From: Prorocentrum cordatum
Taxonomy: Eukaryota; Sar; Dinophyceae; Prorocentrales; Prorocentraceae
Direction of reading: 5' to 3'
Assembly (NCBI GenBank): GCA_963575745.1
Contig: CAUYUJ010010502.1
Span: 381,505-445,504 of the forward strand
Length of the DNA stretch: 64,000 nt
The stretch's first letter is position 1. Each line of letters opens with the position of its first letter. Shown in pieces: positions 31,290 through 42,500 of this stretch. The position numbers were made by a program, and so were the translations under genes. Below the pieces are notes generated by a model that worked only from the letters and a program-made list of their open reading frames with translations, was not told the DNA's origin and did not search any database.

Positions 31290-32666
31290 CTACTGCTTCC
31301 TGAGCTGATACACCAGCCCTCCGATGGGCGCCTTCCCTGGAAGCCGCGCGGCCCCTGCCGTCCTCAGGCCGAGGGCGAGAAGGCGGTCCACTGCCACGTA
31401 CGTCAGGTTCGTGGACGTGCCAATCACTCGCGGGTGGTGGAACTTCTGCTCGGCGATCTGTTCGCTCTGCTCTTTCGTGGTTGCCATCGGCCAGTGTCCA
31501 CCGACGCAGTGCGTGATCCTCGACTGGGGAGCTGCGTTCAATTTCTTGAAGTAGTCGCTGCATCTGCACGTGTGAAGCCACTCCTCCAGCTCGTCGGGCT
31601 TGCCTGCGTCGACCGCTGCCACCAGTCGCTGCGCGCCGAGGATGGCCATCATCAAGTCGCATGGCTTCTCGTCCACGCTGGCCCGGCCCAGCTGCTTCAG
31701 CAGCGCTCGAAATGCGTGAAGGCGCGGCGAGCCGAAGGAGTGGCCTGCCCCTGCAGCCTCCACGTTCGCGCACTATTTCTCCCCCGCCTGCTTCGTACCA
31801 GTAGCTATGGGATGACCCGTGGGGCACCGAAAGCGCGAGTCCTTCGCCTCCTGCTCGCGCTGCCTCGCCCCCAGCTGGAGCTGCAACTTCCTCTCCGTGT
31901 CTTTGGGTCGTGCGTCTTGGGCCCCTTCGATTCCCGAGCCGCCTGGCCCCCCGCCGCCGCCGCCGCCGCCTGCGCCGAAGCCGCCCCCCCCCTCGCCGCC
32001 GACGCCGCCGTGGCCTGGCCTCCTGGAAGCCACGCTGACATTGAGCGCGAGGTAGTGATCAGTTTGAATGATCTGCTGACGACGGTTCGATGTCAGATTT
32101 TCATCCAAGGCCTCAGCGTATCTCAGAAAGATGGCTGCACATAGTGCACCGTCGCAATCTGTGCTGAACCTTCTCACGCGACCGAGCACTGCCGCCAACG
32201 AACCATCTGCCCTTTTGAGCGCATTGAGAACGCGATGCTGTGCTGCCTCTCTGCTCGCAAACGTACTCTTACGGATCAGACAATAGTTGGAGACCGCGTC
32301 TGCAGAGGGAGGGCCCCGAGCACCGCGGCCCTCCGCCCGAGACTTTACATGATGCATGGCCATAGGCTGGCGTGACGAAAAATGCTCACGCGCAAGACTG
32401 GGACAGGCGCCTCCCCCCCCCCCCCCCCTCCCCGGATTCCCACGAGCCCCCGAAGCCCCGCCCCCGCCCGCCACGCCCACGCCACCGAGCCCAGGTGGGA
32501 GGGGGACCTCAACGGAGAGCCCCCTAGCTCTGAGCACAGACGGGTCGATGTTCAAAAAGGCATCTGCGAGGAGCCCCTCAGAAAGTTTGCAGAACGACCC
32601 CATCGAGGTCCTCGAGGAGGGCGGTTCCTTCATCGGCGCCCCCCAGCTCCTGGGCGCCCCCCCCAA
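31290..32666 (-). pseudogene. Unrecognised coding sequence with an in-frame TAG
   Basis: One minus-strand frame contains two protein-like segments separated only by a TAG at 31773-31775. The first (32666-31776, ATG start) includes FLNIDPSVLRARGLSVEVPL, two Gly-rich low-complexity linkers, and a helical block with FASREAAQHRVLNALKRADG and IFLRYAEALDENL. The second (below 31772) includes HAFRALLKQLGRASVDEKPC, AVDAGKPDELEEWLHTC and FHHPRVIGTSTNLTYVAVDR, ending with a normal stop at 31290. The second part has no ATG near its start, so it would need read-through, or the stop is a disabling mutation. It lies about 0.5 kb downstream of retroelement 2 on the same strand, but has no RT or RNase H motif, so any link is unproven. 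Confidence 0.5.
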
Positions 32667-33198
32667 AATTGCCTATGCCACGGATTGGCGTCAGCCTGGA
32701 CAACGCCTCCAACGCAGTCCACTTGATCTCACTCACATTTGACTTGGCCTAGGAGGGCTCCGAGGACACGAGCGCGCCCTCCGGGGTGCCTGCTCATAGA
32801 CTGGAGCAACTTAACTTTGCGAGTTCGAAGCTCACGAGAACAAGCCGCCTACCTTCAGCTCCCTAAGAATCTCAGCATTGGATCTGGTTTGCACTGCTCA
32901 ACCGTGCGCGCGCTCTGTGAGCCTACTTGTCATAAGTACTCGGGCATATTTAACAACTTAAGATTGAAGCGTCAGAAGACCCCTCCTGCTGAGCGGGGTC
33001 TCCACGTTCATCGCGTAAGCCTCCAGCCCGCCGAGGGCCGCGCTGGCGGCCTGACCTGCGAAGACGACGGCCCGAAACCTGAGAGGAGTCGACGTGGTCC
33101 AGAAGAGCCCCCTTCTCTTGCCAAGCCTGATCGATAGCTGTTATTATTGCTGACGCTCCTGCTGCGAGCCCCTTGTTGCAATGATGAACACCTCCGGG
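32667..33198. other. Unassigned sequence
   Basis: No gene recognised between the two minus-strand coding regions. Confidence 0.4.
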
Positions 33199-35887
33199 TC
33201 ATTTTGCGGGCGCTGTGGTGTTGCGCTCCGATAGTTCAGGCTGTTCATGACAGACTCGGTTGAACTTCTGGGCGCCTAGTTTAGCACCCTGGACGATGTT
33301 GCATTGCTGCGTTCTATTATGTGGCCCTCCAATCTCGTCAAGTCCAGCATCAGCGATGGGATTCCCCCATTCACATAACTTGCGAAGATGATGAGAGCCG
33401 GCGCCAACGATTTGTCTGCCGACGCCGCCGACGAACCCGCTGGCGGCCAAGTCGACGCGCTCCTCCTCGGGCCCACTCGGCGCCGAAATAACTCGCGACA
33501 TCCTTTGCCACTCGTTCCGCGCTAAACTTGCCATCGCCAACTGAACTCCACGGCCATTCGCATTGACAAGTACTTTTGTGGACGCATGGTCTCCCGGCAA
33601 AGCTCGTTCTGCACTGTGTTTGCGTGCGCTGCAACGTCCGTCCTGACGATGAATGCGCTGTTCGTGGTTCTCTGCTCGATTAGGTGCTCCATTCCTTGAT
33701 GTGTTATCTCTTTGCCAGCTGTCAATATGATGCTGCTTCGCGCTTTTAAACGCGCTCGTTGCGCTGCGATGCCCGGCAACGCGCGGCGCGCCCGCCCGCC
33801 GCGAACTGAACGAGCCACAAGACTTCACAAGCATTTCGTCTTCTCTTCGTCTGTAAGCGATGCCTCCACGCATCCAAGTTGGAAACGTCGGCTTGCGAAC
33901 CAGGTTACTCCTGTAGAATGAACGCCCCAGTCTGCGCAACAGCACGATCGGCCTCTCACCACCAGAGCCTCGCTTTCCATCATTATTGGGGAGTCTGAAC
34001 ATGCTTGCTTGATGCCACGCAATAGGGGTTCTTTCTTCTCTCCTGACCGTGCTCATGACAAGCTGGAGGACTTCTTCGAATAGCGGTGCTGTCCACTCTG
34101 GCCTATCCTCTGCTCCAACACCTGCACGTTGTTCTGGGCGATGCAACCATTCTGGATCTAAACACATTCGAAACGCATCCCCTGGAGCGCTCCAGTCTGG
34201 CCAGGCCCGCCACGAAGGAAGGGGCTCGGCAGCTCTTCTCAGTTATTCGATGTCGGGCAGTGAGCCAATCCTGAGTTGAGCAAGGTCTGGCCAACCCGCT
34301 GGGTCCATCTCGGGGCATTCCACTTCCGCGGGCTGATGCGCGTCCAGAATGATCTCGCGTGCTCTCGAATGGCCGCCCCCAGAAACCAACGGCTTGATAA
34401 GGTGGTGCGCAAACAAAAAAACTTCGTTCTGCTAGGCGTTGCTCCTCCGCGGATGCCTCTATGATGTCGTTTCTCCATCCATTCCAAGGAAGTCGCTCGT
34501 GCCGTTGCAACCTGATGGTACGCTCGACCTCTTGGTCCTCTACAGGTTCCCGCAATGAGCCTGGCCAACTTGTGTGCCTCGTGATAGCGTCGCCGTCGCC
34601 AGGCCTCTGCAAGTGCTTCAATGCGCCGTTGGTTGCGACGTCGCACGAGCTCCTTCTTCGGCCGCATGATCGCACGACTGCGCCGAACCACATCGAGTGA
34701 TAACTCCTCAGGAAATCCCGCTTCACGTAGCTTCGCTTCACGTCGCTGCTGCAGTAATTGGGGGGTTCGCGCGCTGGTGCTAACTCTGTCCTTTTGAGTC
34801 TCCTGGCAACAAACTGGACATTGTAAAACTTCCGCTGGTGCATCTCCAATTGCTTGACGCAGTCCAGCATTGAGTAAGTCAACGTTGCCCCCGTACCCCC
34901 ACATTGTCGAAACCATGGTGGGTTTCCCTGCAAGTTTTCCACCGCTTGTAATGACTCTGTGCGCCGATAACCATACAACCGTGACGTTTCGCATGCCTCC
35001 AAACTTGCCTTGTTCAACTGAAAGGGCCGATGCCATTCATAGGTGAACCATACTGACAAACAGATCGGAAGATGATCTTTGGGTTTGGCGCATCGCACGC
35101 GTTGAAGATTTCGTCATCTTACCCCAACCACATGACAGTTGACCACATTGGACAGCATGCCGGATGGGATCGCGACGTAACGTGCCTGTTTCTAAACATT
35201 GTCCTGCACACCGAGGTACGTAGGGCCAACCGCATAAAAAGTGCCCACCAATCCTAGGTGATGCGCTTGGAGTGTCGGTCGCAGCTGACGGTACGTTGGT
35301 CCATCCCGTTCTGGTCCTGCGGTGCCTGCAACTGGACGGTCCGATGCATGTGCTCCACAAGTGCTGTTCAAATATACCTCAATGAGAGGCACGCATCTAA
35401 TAGACAATTCGTCAAGCCGGTGCTGAATCCAGTCCACTAGTAGCTTGTAAATTCTTTTTGTGTGTCGTCACTGCTCCGCGTCCCGTGCCTCTTGGAATGA
35501 AATAACAGGACATGCGCGCTAAATCGTGCCGCCCTCGTCGGTACCTGAAGCAACTTGTCCGCCCTTGGAGCTCGCCTTCTCCATGTTCAACTCTGGTGAC
35601 GAACTCGTTCGGGTACTCGCTCTTGTTGAGGCCTACGGCGGCCCCGCAAGACTCGTTACTGTCGTAGTTGTAGCCACTGTGCCAATACAAATGACTGCTG
35701 GTGTGAGATGTTCGACAAGTCTGCTGTTTGCCGCCTTGAGCTGTGCACCCTGCAGCAGAATGACGTCGTGCTTTGCAAACTCGCTCGTGATGTCCTGCAG
35801 CCTGGCTGTGGCCACCAGCGCCAGCGGATTGAAAGAGAGAAAACGCAGCAGGCGCCAGCCGCCGCTGCTCCTGCTCATCAGACACAC
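33199..35887 (-). mobile_element. Dead non-LTR retrotransposon 2 (EEP-RT)
   Basis: Reading down the minus strand: endonuclease start RFLSFNPLALVATARLQDIT and FAKHDVILLQGAQL (35887-35770), then EFVTRVEHGEGELQGR and RMSCYFIPRG (frame 2), WIQHRLDELSIRCVPL and HHLGLVGTFYAVGPTYLGVQ (about 35437-35200). Next comes a basic linker with RRRRYHEAHKLARLIAG and GPRGRAYHQV (about 34650-34500). RT follows with LFEEVLQLV, TPIAWHQASMFRLPNNDGK and RPIVLLRRLGRSFYRS (about 34090-33930). The position that should carry motif A reads S-A-T-S-A-F-K-S, and the motif C position reads F-V-G-G-V where D-D is expected, so the active site appears lost. There are at least three frame changes. The sequence is less GC-rich than retroelement 1. 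No RNase H is found downstream. Confidence 0.75.
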
Positions 35888-35983
35888 ATTTGTTTGACAG
35901 GGGTATGGGAAGGGCTCGAGTGTTGGTGTCTTCAGTCGCCTGGGACTGCTAGGGCCAAGGCGGCGACTGTATGTATATTATGT

Positions 35984-35985
35984 AT

Positions 35986-36025
<40 letters not shown>
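35984..36025. repeat. (TA)n microsatellite
   Basis: About 20 TA units just outside the endonuclease end of retroelement 2. Confidence 0.95.
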
Positions 36026-36028
<3 letters not shown>

Positions 36029-37441
36029 CTGGTCGTGTCGTGTCGAGCAAGAGCCAGAGGAAGGCACACACAACCAGAACAAAAACCAGAGGGCGATGCG
36101 GAACACGATCGTGGCCAGCCTTCAACTTTGGCACAGGTGCGCCCAGGATGTGGAGAGGACGAGAGCGTCACCAGGATACCAGTCGCTCACGACAATAATA
36201 TGGAAAAACATGCACGCAAATCATACTTTCAGCGGCGAAGAGTAATACGAATCGCCGCAAGGAAGCAACCCAAACAAAAAAGACCCACGAATCACATGTG
36301 AAAACTTCAGTTAAATACATTGGCGCATCATGCCTCCGAAAAAAGAAGGCCATTGGGAGGGGATGATGTGGATTGAGGGTAGCTGAGAAGAGAAGGGTGG
36401 AGAGACCCGTTGATGGAGAAAGGCTGGGTGTAAGCAGGGGGTGGAAGACGAAACGCAGGGCATGAGAGGGGAGAAACACCGACTTGTGGGGAGGCGGAGA
36501 GGCAACCACGAACGATGACGAGGAAGAAGGAAAAGACATGGACCACCCAGGCTGACAAGGACTACTACATATAGGATGGAATGAAAAAGGATGATGTGGG
36601 TAGGGATCGGCTGAACAAGAGGGGGTGAAGGGGGGGAATGCCGATGTTGAGAAGCTGGAGAAGGGGCAAGACTGGGAAGAGGAAAGCGATCGAGCCATAC
36701 AGCAGGATGCCGTCCGAGAACAGAACCCAAACAATTAAATGGCAAATGCGAAGGAAGACTCCATTGAATCCTGGCCTTTCCAAAATGCAGCCACACGCAA
36801 CCACAACTACTGGGCACGGAGGGTCTGGAAAAGTGGTACGACTGGCACAACCAGCACCACCGGGCACTGCTGGGCACAGGGTGCGGTTCTCCCCTCGTGA
36901 GGCCCGAAAACAAGCTTCCACGAGGAAAAGTAGACAGTGTAGTGGCGACAAGAGGGGTTCGCACGTTACTCAAGAGAAGCCAGACCAGTTAAGCATCAAG
37001 GCCAATGGGAAGAGGAGAAAGAGCTAAAGAAACAAAAGGAAGCGGGAGAAGAGCGGGGGGGGACTTCCCGTGTGGCCAGGGAACTGACAGTCGCGATGCC
37101 GATGTGCCCGTTGATGGAGAAGCACATTTGCCGGCAATGGAGCTCGATAAGCGGAGGTGAAGCGGAGGGCCCGAGGTCGGAAGCTAGCCGTACGTACGTA
37201 CCCACAGCCAGGGGATCTGGTATCCCAGGACCCCAGGGGCAAAACATACGGATATCCTCGGGCCCCGGGGGGCCCAAGGATGACCATATATCCTCTGCAT
37301 CTTGCGGCCCCGCGACATCGCCATCGATTCCCGAAGCGATGGATGTGGGCAACTCCCGGCCTCGGAGAGGAGAAGCCTGCGGATGTAGAAGCAGAAGGAG
37401 GACACGCGATGGACGGACGATCTACCTCGCGGTCGCAACCG
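36026..37441. other. 1.4 kb without a recognisable gene
   Basis: No supported gene. The segment 37190-37390 has CAGGGGCAAAACATA and CGGCCTCGGAG-type sequence that loosely resembles repeat K, but the match is too weak to call. Confidence 0.4.
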
Positions 37442-37640
37442 GTTGGAGCTCAATCTCGCACAGGATCCCCCCGTGGGCGGGAGGAGAACAGAGCCTCCCT
37501 CCCTGCGGGGATGCGAATCGGAGGCTCCGTCGCCTTCCTTCCACGAGGGGGGCCCCGCGGACGACATCGCAGACGCAGTCGGGTGGAGATCGATCTCGCT
37601 CCAGATCCCCCCGCGGGCGCGAGCAGGCCAGAGCGGAGGC
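37442..37640. repeat. 138-bp tandem duplication
   Basis: TTGGAGCTCAATCTCG...GATCCCCCCGTGGGCG (37442) is repeated as GTGGAGATCGATCTCG...GATCCCCCCGCGGGCG (37580). Confidence 0.7.
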
Positions 37641-37659
37641 CACAGAAGAGGAGGCCACG

Positions 37660-37787
37660 ACGACCGCCTCGCGCTCTGCCTCTGCTCTCCCTTCTCTCTC
37701 CCCCTCGCTCTCTTCCTCTCCCTTTGCTGTCTGTCTTAGTGTCTCCCTCTTTCTCTCACTCTCTGTCTCTCGGACTTTCTGACTAGA

Positions 37788-37819
<32 letters not shown>

Positions 37820-37905
37820 GTCAATATACTACATGTGCGTGTGTTATGTTTCCTTATGTCTTTCTCTCTCTCTCTCACGTTCTCTCTCGATCTTTACTTG
37901 TATCT
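37660..37905. repeat. (CT)n-rich tracts
   Basis: Pyrimidine dinucleotide runs, purest at 37785-37815 and 37861-37880. Confidence 0.85.
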
Positions 37906-38202
37906 GTAGCTGGGTGTACACACACATACATATATATAAATAACGGAGCTCCTCTCTATCTGTGTATATATAGTCTCCCTCCTGTCTACGTATGCACATG
38001 TTTCCCAATATCGCCCAAGACTCATCGCCACCCTTCTCCCTCCTAAACCGCTAGCCTCCATCACCTCCACTCCGCACAATACAGCCCGGGACCGACTGTA
38101 GAGGACACTGGAGAGGCAACACGACTTCTCCGAAGGGTAGCCATCTGCTACATAAACTAGGAGGAAATAAAAGGCGATAGGACAGGGCACACGGGTGCCC
38201 CC
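37906..38202. other. Unassigned sequence
   Basis: No feature seen apart from ACACACATACATATATA-type runs. Confidence 0.4.
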
Positions 38203-38209
38203 CCCCCCC

Positions 38210-38282
<73 letters not shown>

Positions 38283-38353
38283 GCACACACAAGCACACGC
38301 ACGCACCCACACACAGACACACACGCTCACACACTGACACACACCCACACACA
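38203..38353. repeat. (CA)n microsatellite
   Basis: About 36 pure CA units after a C-run (38198-38212), then degenerate CA to the edge of the 180-bp element. Confidence 0.95.
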
Positions 38354-38533
38354 CTCCAGATTTCGTAATAAAAGGGAGGGGGTCTGGACCCTCCAAGACA
38401 AGCCATTTCAGACCCCCCCTGTGGGAGAGCCCTCCAAAACACCGTCCCCAGACCCCCCCAGGCCCTCCAAGATAGCCTGGAAGAGACCCCCCCCCGAAAT
38501 GAGACCCCCCTCCCTTTATTACGAAATCTGGAG
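38354..38533 (-). mobile_element. 180-bp MITE-like element, copy 2
   Basis: Same length, ends and core as 4598-4777 but in the opposite orientation. The right flank is TA (38534-38535). The left flank is CA (38352-38353), the end of the (CA)n tract, so one half of the TA duplication has been lost or the element inserted at a non-canonical site. Confidence 0.85.
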
Positions 38534-38720
38534 TACCCCGAATCGGAGCCCGAAGTCGGATCGAATCGGAATCGGAATCCAACGAAGCCAAACCGAGTCG
38601 ACGCGGAGGAATCGAACCGGGCCCGGCGAGGGGCGGCGGCGCTGCGAAAAGCGGCCTCGGCGAGGGGAGCCGCTCCTCGGCGGGCCGGGGGCGGCGGCGC
38701 GCGCGCGAGGCGGGGACGTG
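38534..38720. other. Unassigned; TCGGAATC-type short repeats
   Basis: Contains GAATCGGA-like short direct repeats (38539-38582). No gene. Confidence 0.4.
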
Positions 38721-38910
38721 TCCACCTCCACCCCCTCCTCCCCCCCCTCCTCCTCCCCCTCCTCCTCCACCTCCTCCTCCACCTCCTCCTCCTCCTCCTC
38801 CTCCTCCTCCTCCTCTCCTCCTCTCCTCCTCCTCCTCCTCCTCCTCCTCCTCCTCCTCCTCCTCCTCCTCCCTCTCCTCCTCATCACCATCACCATCACC
38901 ATCACATCCA
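38721..38910. repeat. (CTC)n followed by (CATCAC)n
   Basis: CTC triplets end in three to four CATCAC hexamers at 38880-38905. Confidence 0.95.
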
Positions 38911-39104
38911 CCGCCTGTGGAGCCGAAACCCTAGGACCCCAGCGGGCGGTGGATATGGACATGTTTTTCTCCAGGGGGCGGTGGATATGGACACGTTCAG
39001 GTCGAAGCCCGCACGAGGAGGAACGACTGAGCCTCACCCAAGTTTGGGGAGGAGAGACTCTCGGCTTCAGATCGAGAGTCTCTGAGATCCGGCGGCTCTG
39101 GAGG

Positions 39105-39175
39105 ATGTCTCGGGCGACGCGGCCGTTTCAGAGCGTTCCGGAGCGCTCTGAGAGCGTTCCGGAACGCTCTGGGAC
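39105..39175. repeat. Palindromic CGTTCCGGAACG cluster
   Basis: AGCGTTCCGGAGCGCTCT and AGCGTTCCGGAACGCTCT lie in tandem; the second is a perfect 18-bp palindrome. Confidence 0.7.
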
Positions 39176-39214
39176 GCATGTATCCTTGTCCCAGCCCCGT
39201 TCGATGGATATATT

Positions 39215-39330
39215 TGGACCCCAGGGGGCCCGAATGCATCGACAGCAGACGCCTGGCAAGGTCTCCGAACATCGATCCTCCAGGCGGTGGTTATGTATAT
39301 GCATCCCCGCCTCGGAGCGTGTGGGCCTGG
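39215..39330 (+). repeat. Dispersed repeat K, copy 1
   Basis: Shares AAGGTCTCCGAACATCGA, GGCGGTGGTTATGTA and GCCTCGG in order with 51275-51415. Confidence 0.6.
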
Positions 39331-39520
39331 CACGGAGCGATGTCACAAGCGAAGGACATACGCCGGAAATGGGTATCAAGAAAACGTCAGCATGATAAAT
39401 CAGACCTTGTAAATCTGGTTGTCTTAACCAGTGGTCTGGGTCTGGCTTTGGAACGTCTGCGGATAAGCAGCGGCAGCAGGAGGGAAAACTGCTGAAGCCA
39501 GAGGCAGCAGCATGGCATAG

Positions 39521-42500
39521 GGACTCCCCGCTGCAACGTCCCGCCAGAAAACCGCGGGCAACGAGTCCTCCTCCTCCTCCTCCTCCTCGTCCTCCTCCTC
39601 CTCCCCGTCCGAGGGCCTGGAGGCCCCTGCTGTCCCCGAGGCTCCCGATCCCGACGAGGTTGAATTCGTGCTAGGCGAAGAGGAGGACCCATGGGCCGAA
39701 GAGCCTAACTTCTGTCCTGACCCGTCGCTTTTTGCTGCTTCTCGTGCTGAGCCTGCTGCTCCTGCTTTCCCCTCCCCGCCCGAGGCCCCCGTCCTTAGGC
39801 CTGGTGGTGAGGCGAACGGCACAGAGGTGGACAGCACTCAGTGGGCGCAGGTTTTGAACGTGAACTCCCAGGCGGGCGAGCCCTCCACTGCTTCGGGGTT
39901 AGGGTCTGCCAGCCTTCCTTCGAATTCAAGTAGCGTTTCAGCCAATCCTGAAGTCAGGCATTCCATAAACATGGGAACCCAGCCCCCCACAGAAGTTTCA
40001 AGTCCAGCCCCTGGTGAGCCCCCTCCTGAGACCATCAACTTTTATGTCCCAGATCAGCTGTGGCACGATTGTCGGGTCCAGGTGGGCTTCACCCCAGGGG
40101 CGTCTCCTGTCTCCTCGGTCTCCCCCCCGCTTCTGTCCTCCGTAGCCTTTTCGCTCGCACAAGAAAGTTGCACAATTGTTTCGGGAATGTACGCTTCGTG
40201 GGCCGAGACCGCGGAGAGAGCGATCTTACACCATCATGGGCTGCAGTCAGCATCGTCGTCTACTTCGGTTTCGCGCACCAGTGGGCCCAAGTTTACAGTG
40301 AAGCCGCTGCGGCAGGCTCAACATACTCGTGATGTGCCTCTGCGTGACCAGAAGGCGCAATGGTGGACGCGTGTCCACACCGTTTTACAGGGCATACATC
40401 GTCATCGTGTGAGGGGCAATGGTCCCAAGAGGATTGAGCAGTGCACCGTGGCGTGCAGTTGTCTTGTTGGAAGCAGGCCTGAGGGAGTGCACACACTTCT
40501 TCGCGACGGTCGTGATCCACCTTGGCAGCAGGTTCTATACGTTTTGAATCAGCCGTGTCAGCATGCGCTCCCCCTTCTTGAGTCGTTCGTGGACATGGCC
40601 AGAAGGGTCAAAGATCGAGCGCAGCGTGCTGCGGTACGCAATTCCTTGGAAGAGTTCAAGTCTTGGGTTGTTGAGCCGTCGGCGCTGGGGGTCCTTCACA
40701 GATCTCTGAAGCCGCAACCGCTCCCTCCGAATGAGGTCTTGAACGGCAGCAACAATGTGGTTTTTCATCCTCGTGATATGATGGATTGCAAGCGACGGGT
40801 CTACCAGAAGTTGTGGGCTCCCAAGGCCATCGATCGGGCAGGTACGGTGGATCTCTTTCGTGAAATCAAGCAGGCTGCTCAGTTGGAACCGATGGAGTCG
40901 ATTACGGCAGCTGACATGTATCGTGCTTCGGGAAAGGTGAAGCCTCGGGCAGGCTTAGGCGTCGATATGTTCACACCACTGGATTATCAACGCTTGCCGA
41001 TTGCAGCAGTATGCGAATTGGCCTTGATATTGAACGCAGTGGAACAGCAGCTCGCATGGCCCGTGCAGACCATGCTCATCATGTGCCGTCCCATTCCAAA
41101 GAAGGTCGTCACCAAGGACAGGGCCATCGGGCTCGTCTCAATGTTGGGGCGCATGTGGTCGCTCATCAGAGAACCACATGTGCAATATTGGTCTAAGGAC
41201 CATACGGAGGCGTGGGACGCGGCGGTGGCTGGCAACTCGTGTCTCAGGGAGGCCTACCTCAGGGCCATCGATGAGGAGCTGGCGCACGCCATGGGTATGA
41301 ACTATGGACATGTTTTGACTGACGTCCAGGAGTTCTACGACTCCATCCCATGGCACTTGCTTGCCAGAGCAGCGCTGCGATTATCATTCCCCCCAGTCAT
41401 TTTATATCTGGAACTTCTGCAGTGTATTGTTTGTCGGGCTTTATTACAGGACGGTGCAGCGACGGACCCAATTGAACCATCCCACTCGGTGGTCCAAGGA
41501 TTACGAAGCGGCACCAGATTCGCACGCATCATGACCCATTTCGTCATGCGCAGAGTCACCCAAGCGAGTCCCCACATGGGGCATCGCTTGTGGGTCGACG
41601 ATATATCACAAAAGGTGGTGGGCTCACGGCAAGAAGTGGTACACAGCCTCATCAGATGTATTGTGAATACTTGTCGGGAACTCGCTGCCCAGAAGTTGAA
41701 AGTATCTCCGAAATCCGTTGGTTTATGCACACATAAGGAGGATGCGGTCAAGTTTGTACGTGCTGTACGGATTCGGGGCTTTCGAATTCAGGCCGTCCAG
41801 CAGGCTCCATACCTCGGCATCGACTTCAGCTGTGGACGGAGAGGAAGAGCCACACGCACGGAGCGAGATCGCAAGCACAAGCAAATGAGTGCAACAATCA
41901 AGAGGTTTTCGCAAGCTTCCAAAAGATATCATCAAATTTCTCGCCTCGAGAAGGCTGGCGGACAGCCAGCTGGCACATACGGGTTTCAAGTTCACGGAGT
42001 GTGTGGCAGCCACCTTACTGATTGCCGACGACGCCTCGCAGAAGCATGTGCAGCACCAACGGCAGGGAGGTGCCTCACCACGCTGTTGGAGTTGCGCGCC
42101 CCACAGGGCGATCCTGCGATTGCGTATCCAGTTCGGCATATCGATACATGGCTCACGATATGGCAGGCTCATCCTGATCTTCGGCGTGGCGTGGCACGTG
42201 TGTGGCCGCAGGTGGTCGCATCAATGCAGGGGGCCTCACCGAGGGACCAGATTAAGAGAGTACAGGGCCCCATCTCGGCAACGGTGCTTCAGTTGCTTCG
42301 TGTGGATTGGCAGCCTATGTCACCTACTGCTTGGTCTTACCAAGGGGACAAAGGCACGACGGAGGAGTGGCAGCTTCCAGATCACATCTACACGGGCAAT
42401 AAATGGTTGGATACTCATGCCCCTCTGGTGGCGGATATCAGACACACGGCTCGACGGCGACTGTGGCTGCATGCTGAAGCTCATTATTGTGGAAGTGGGC

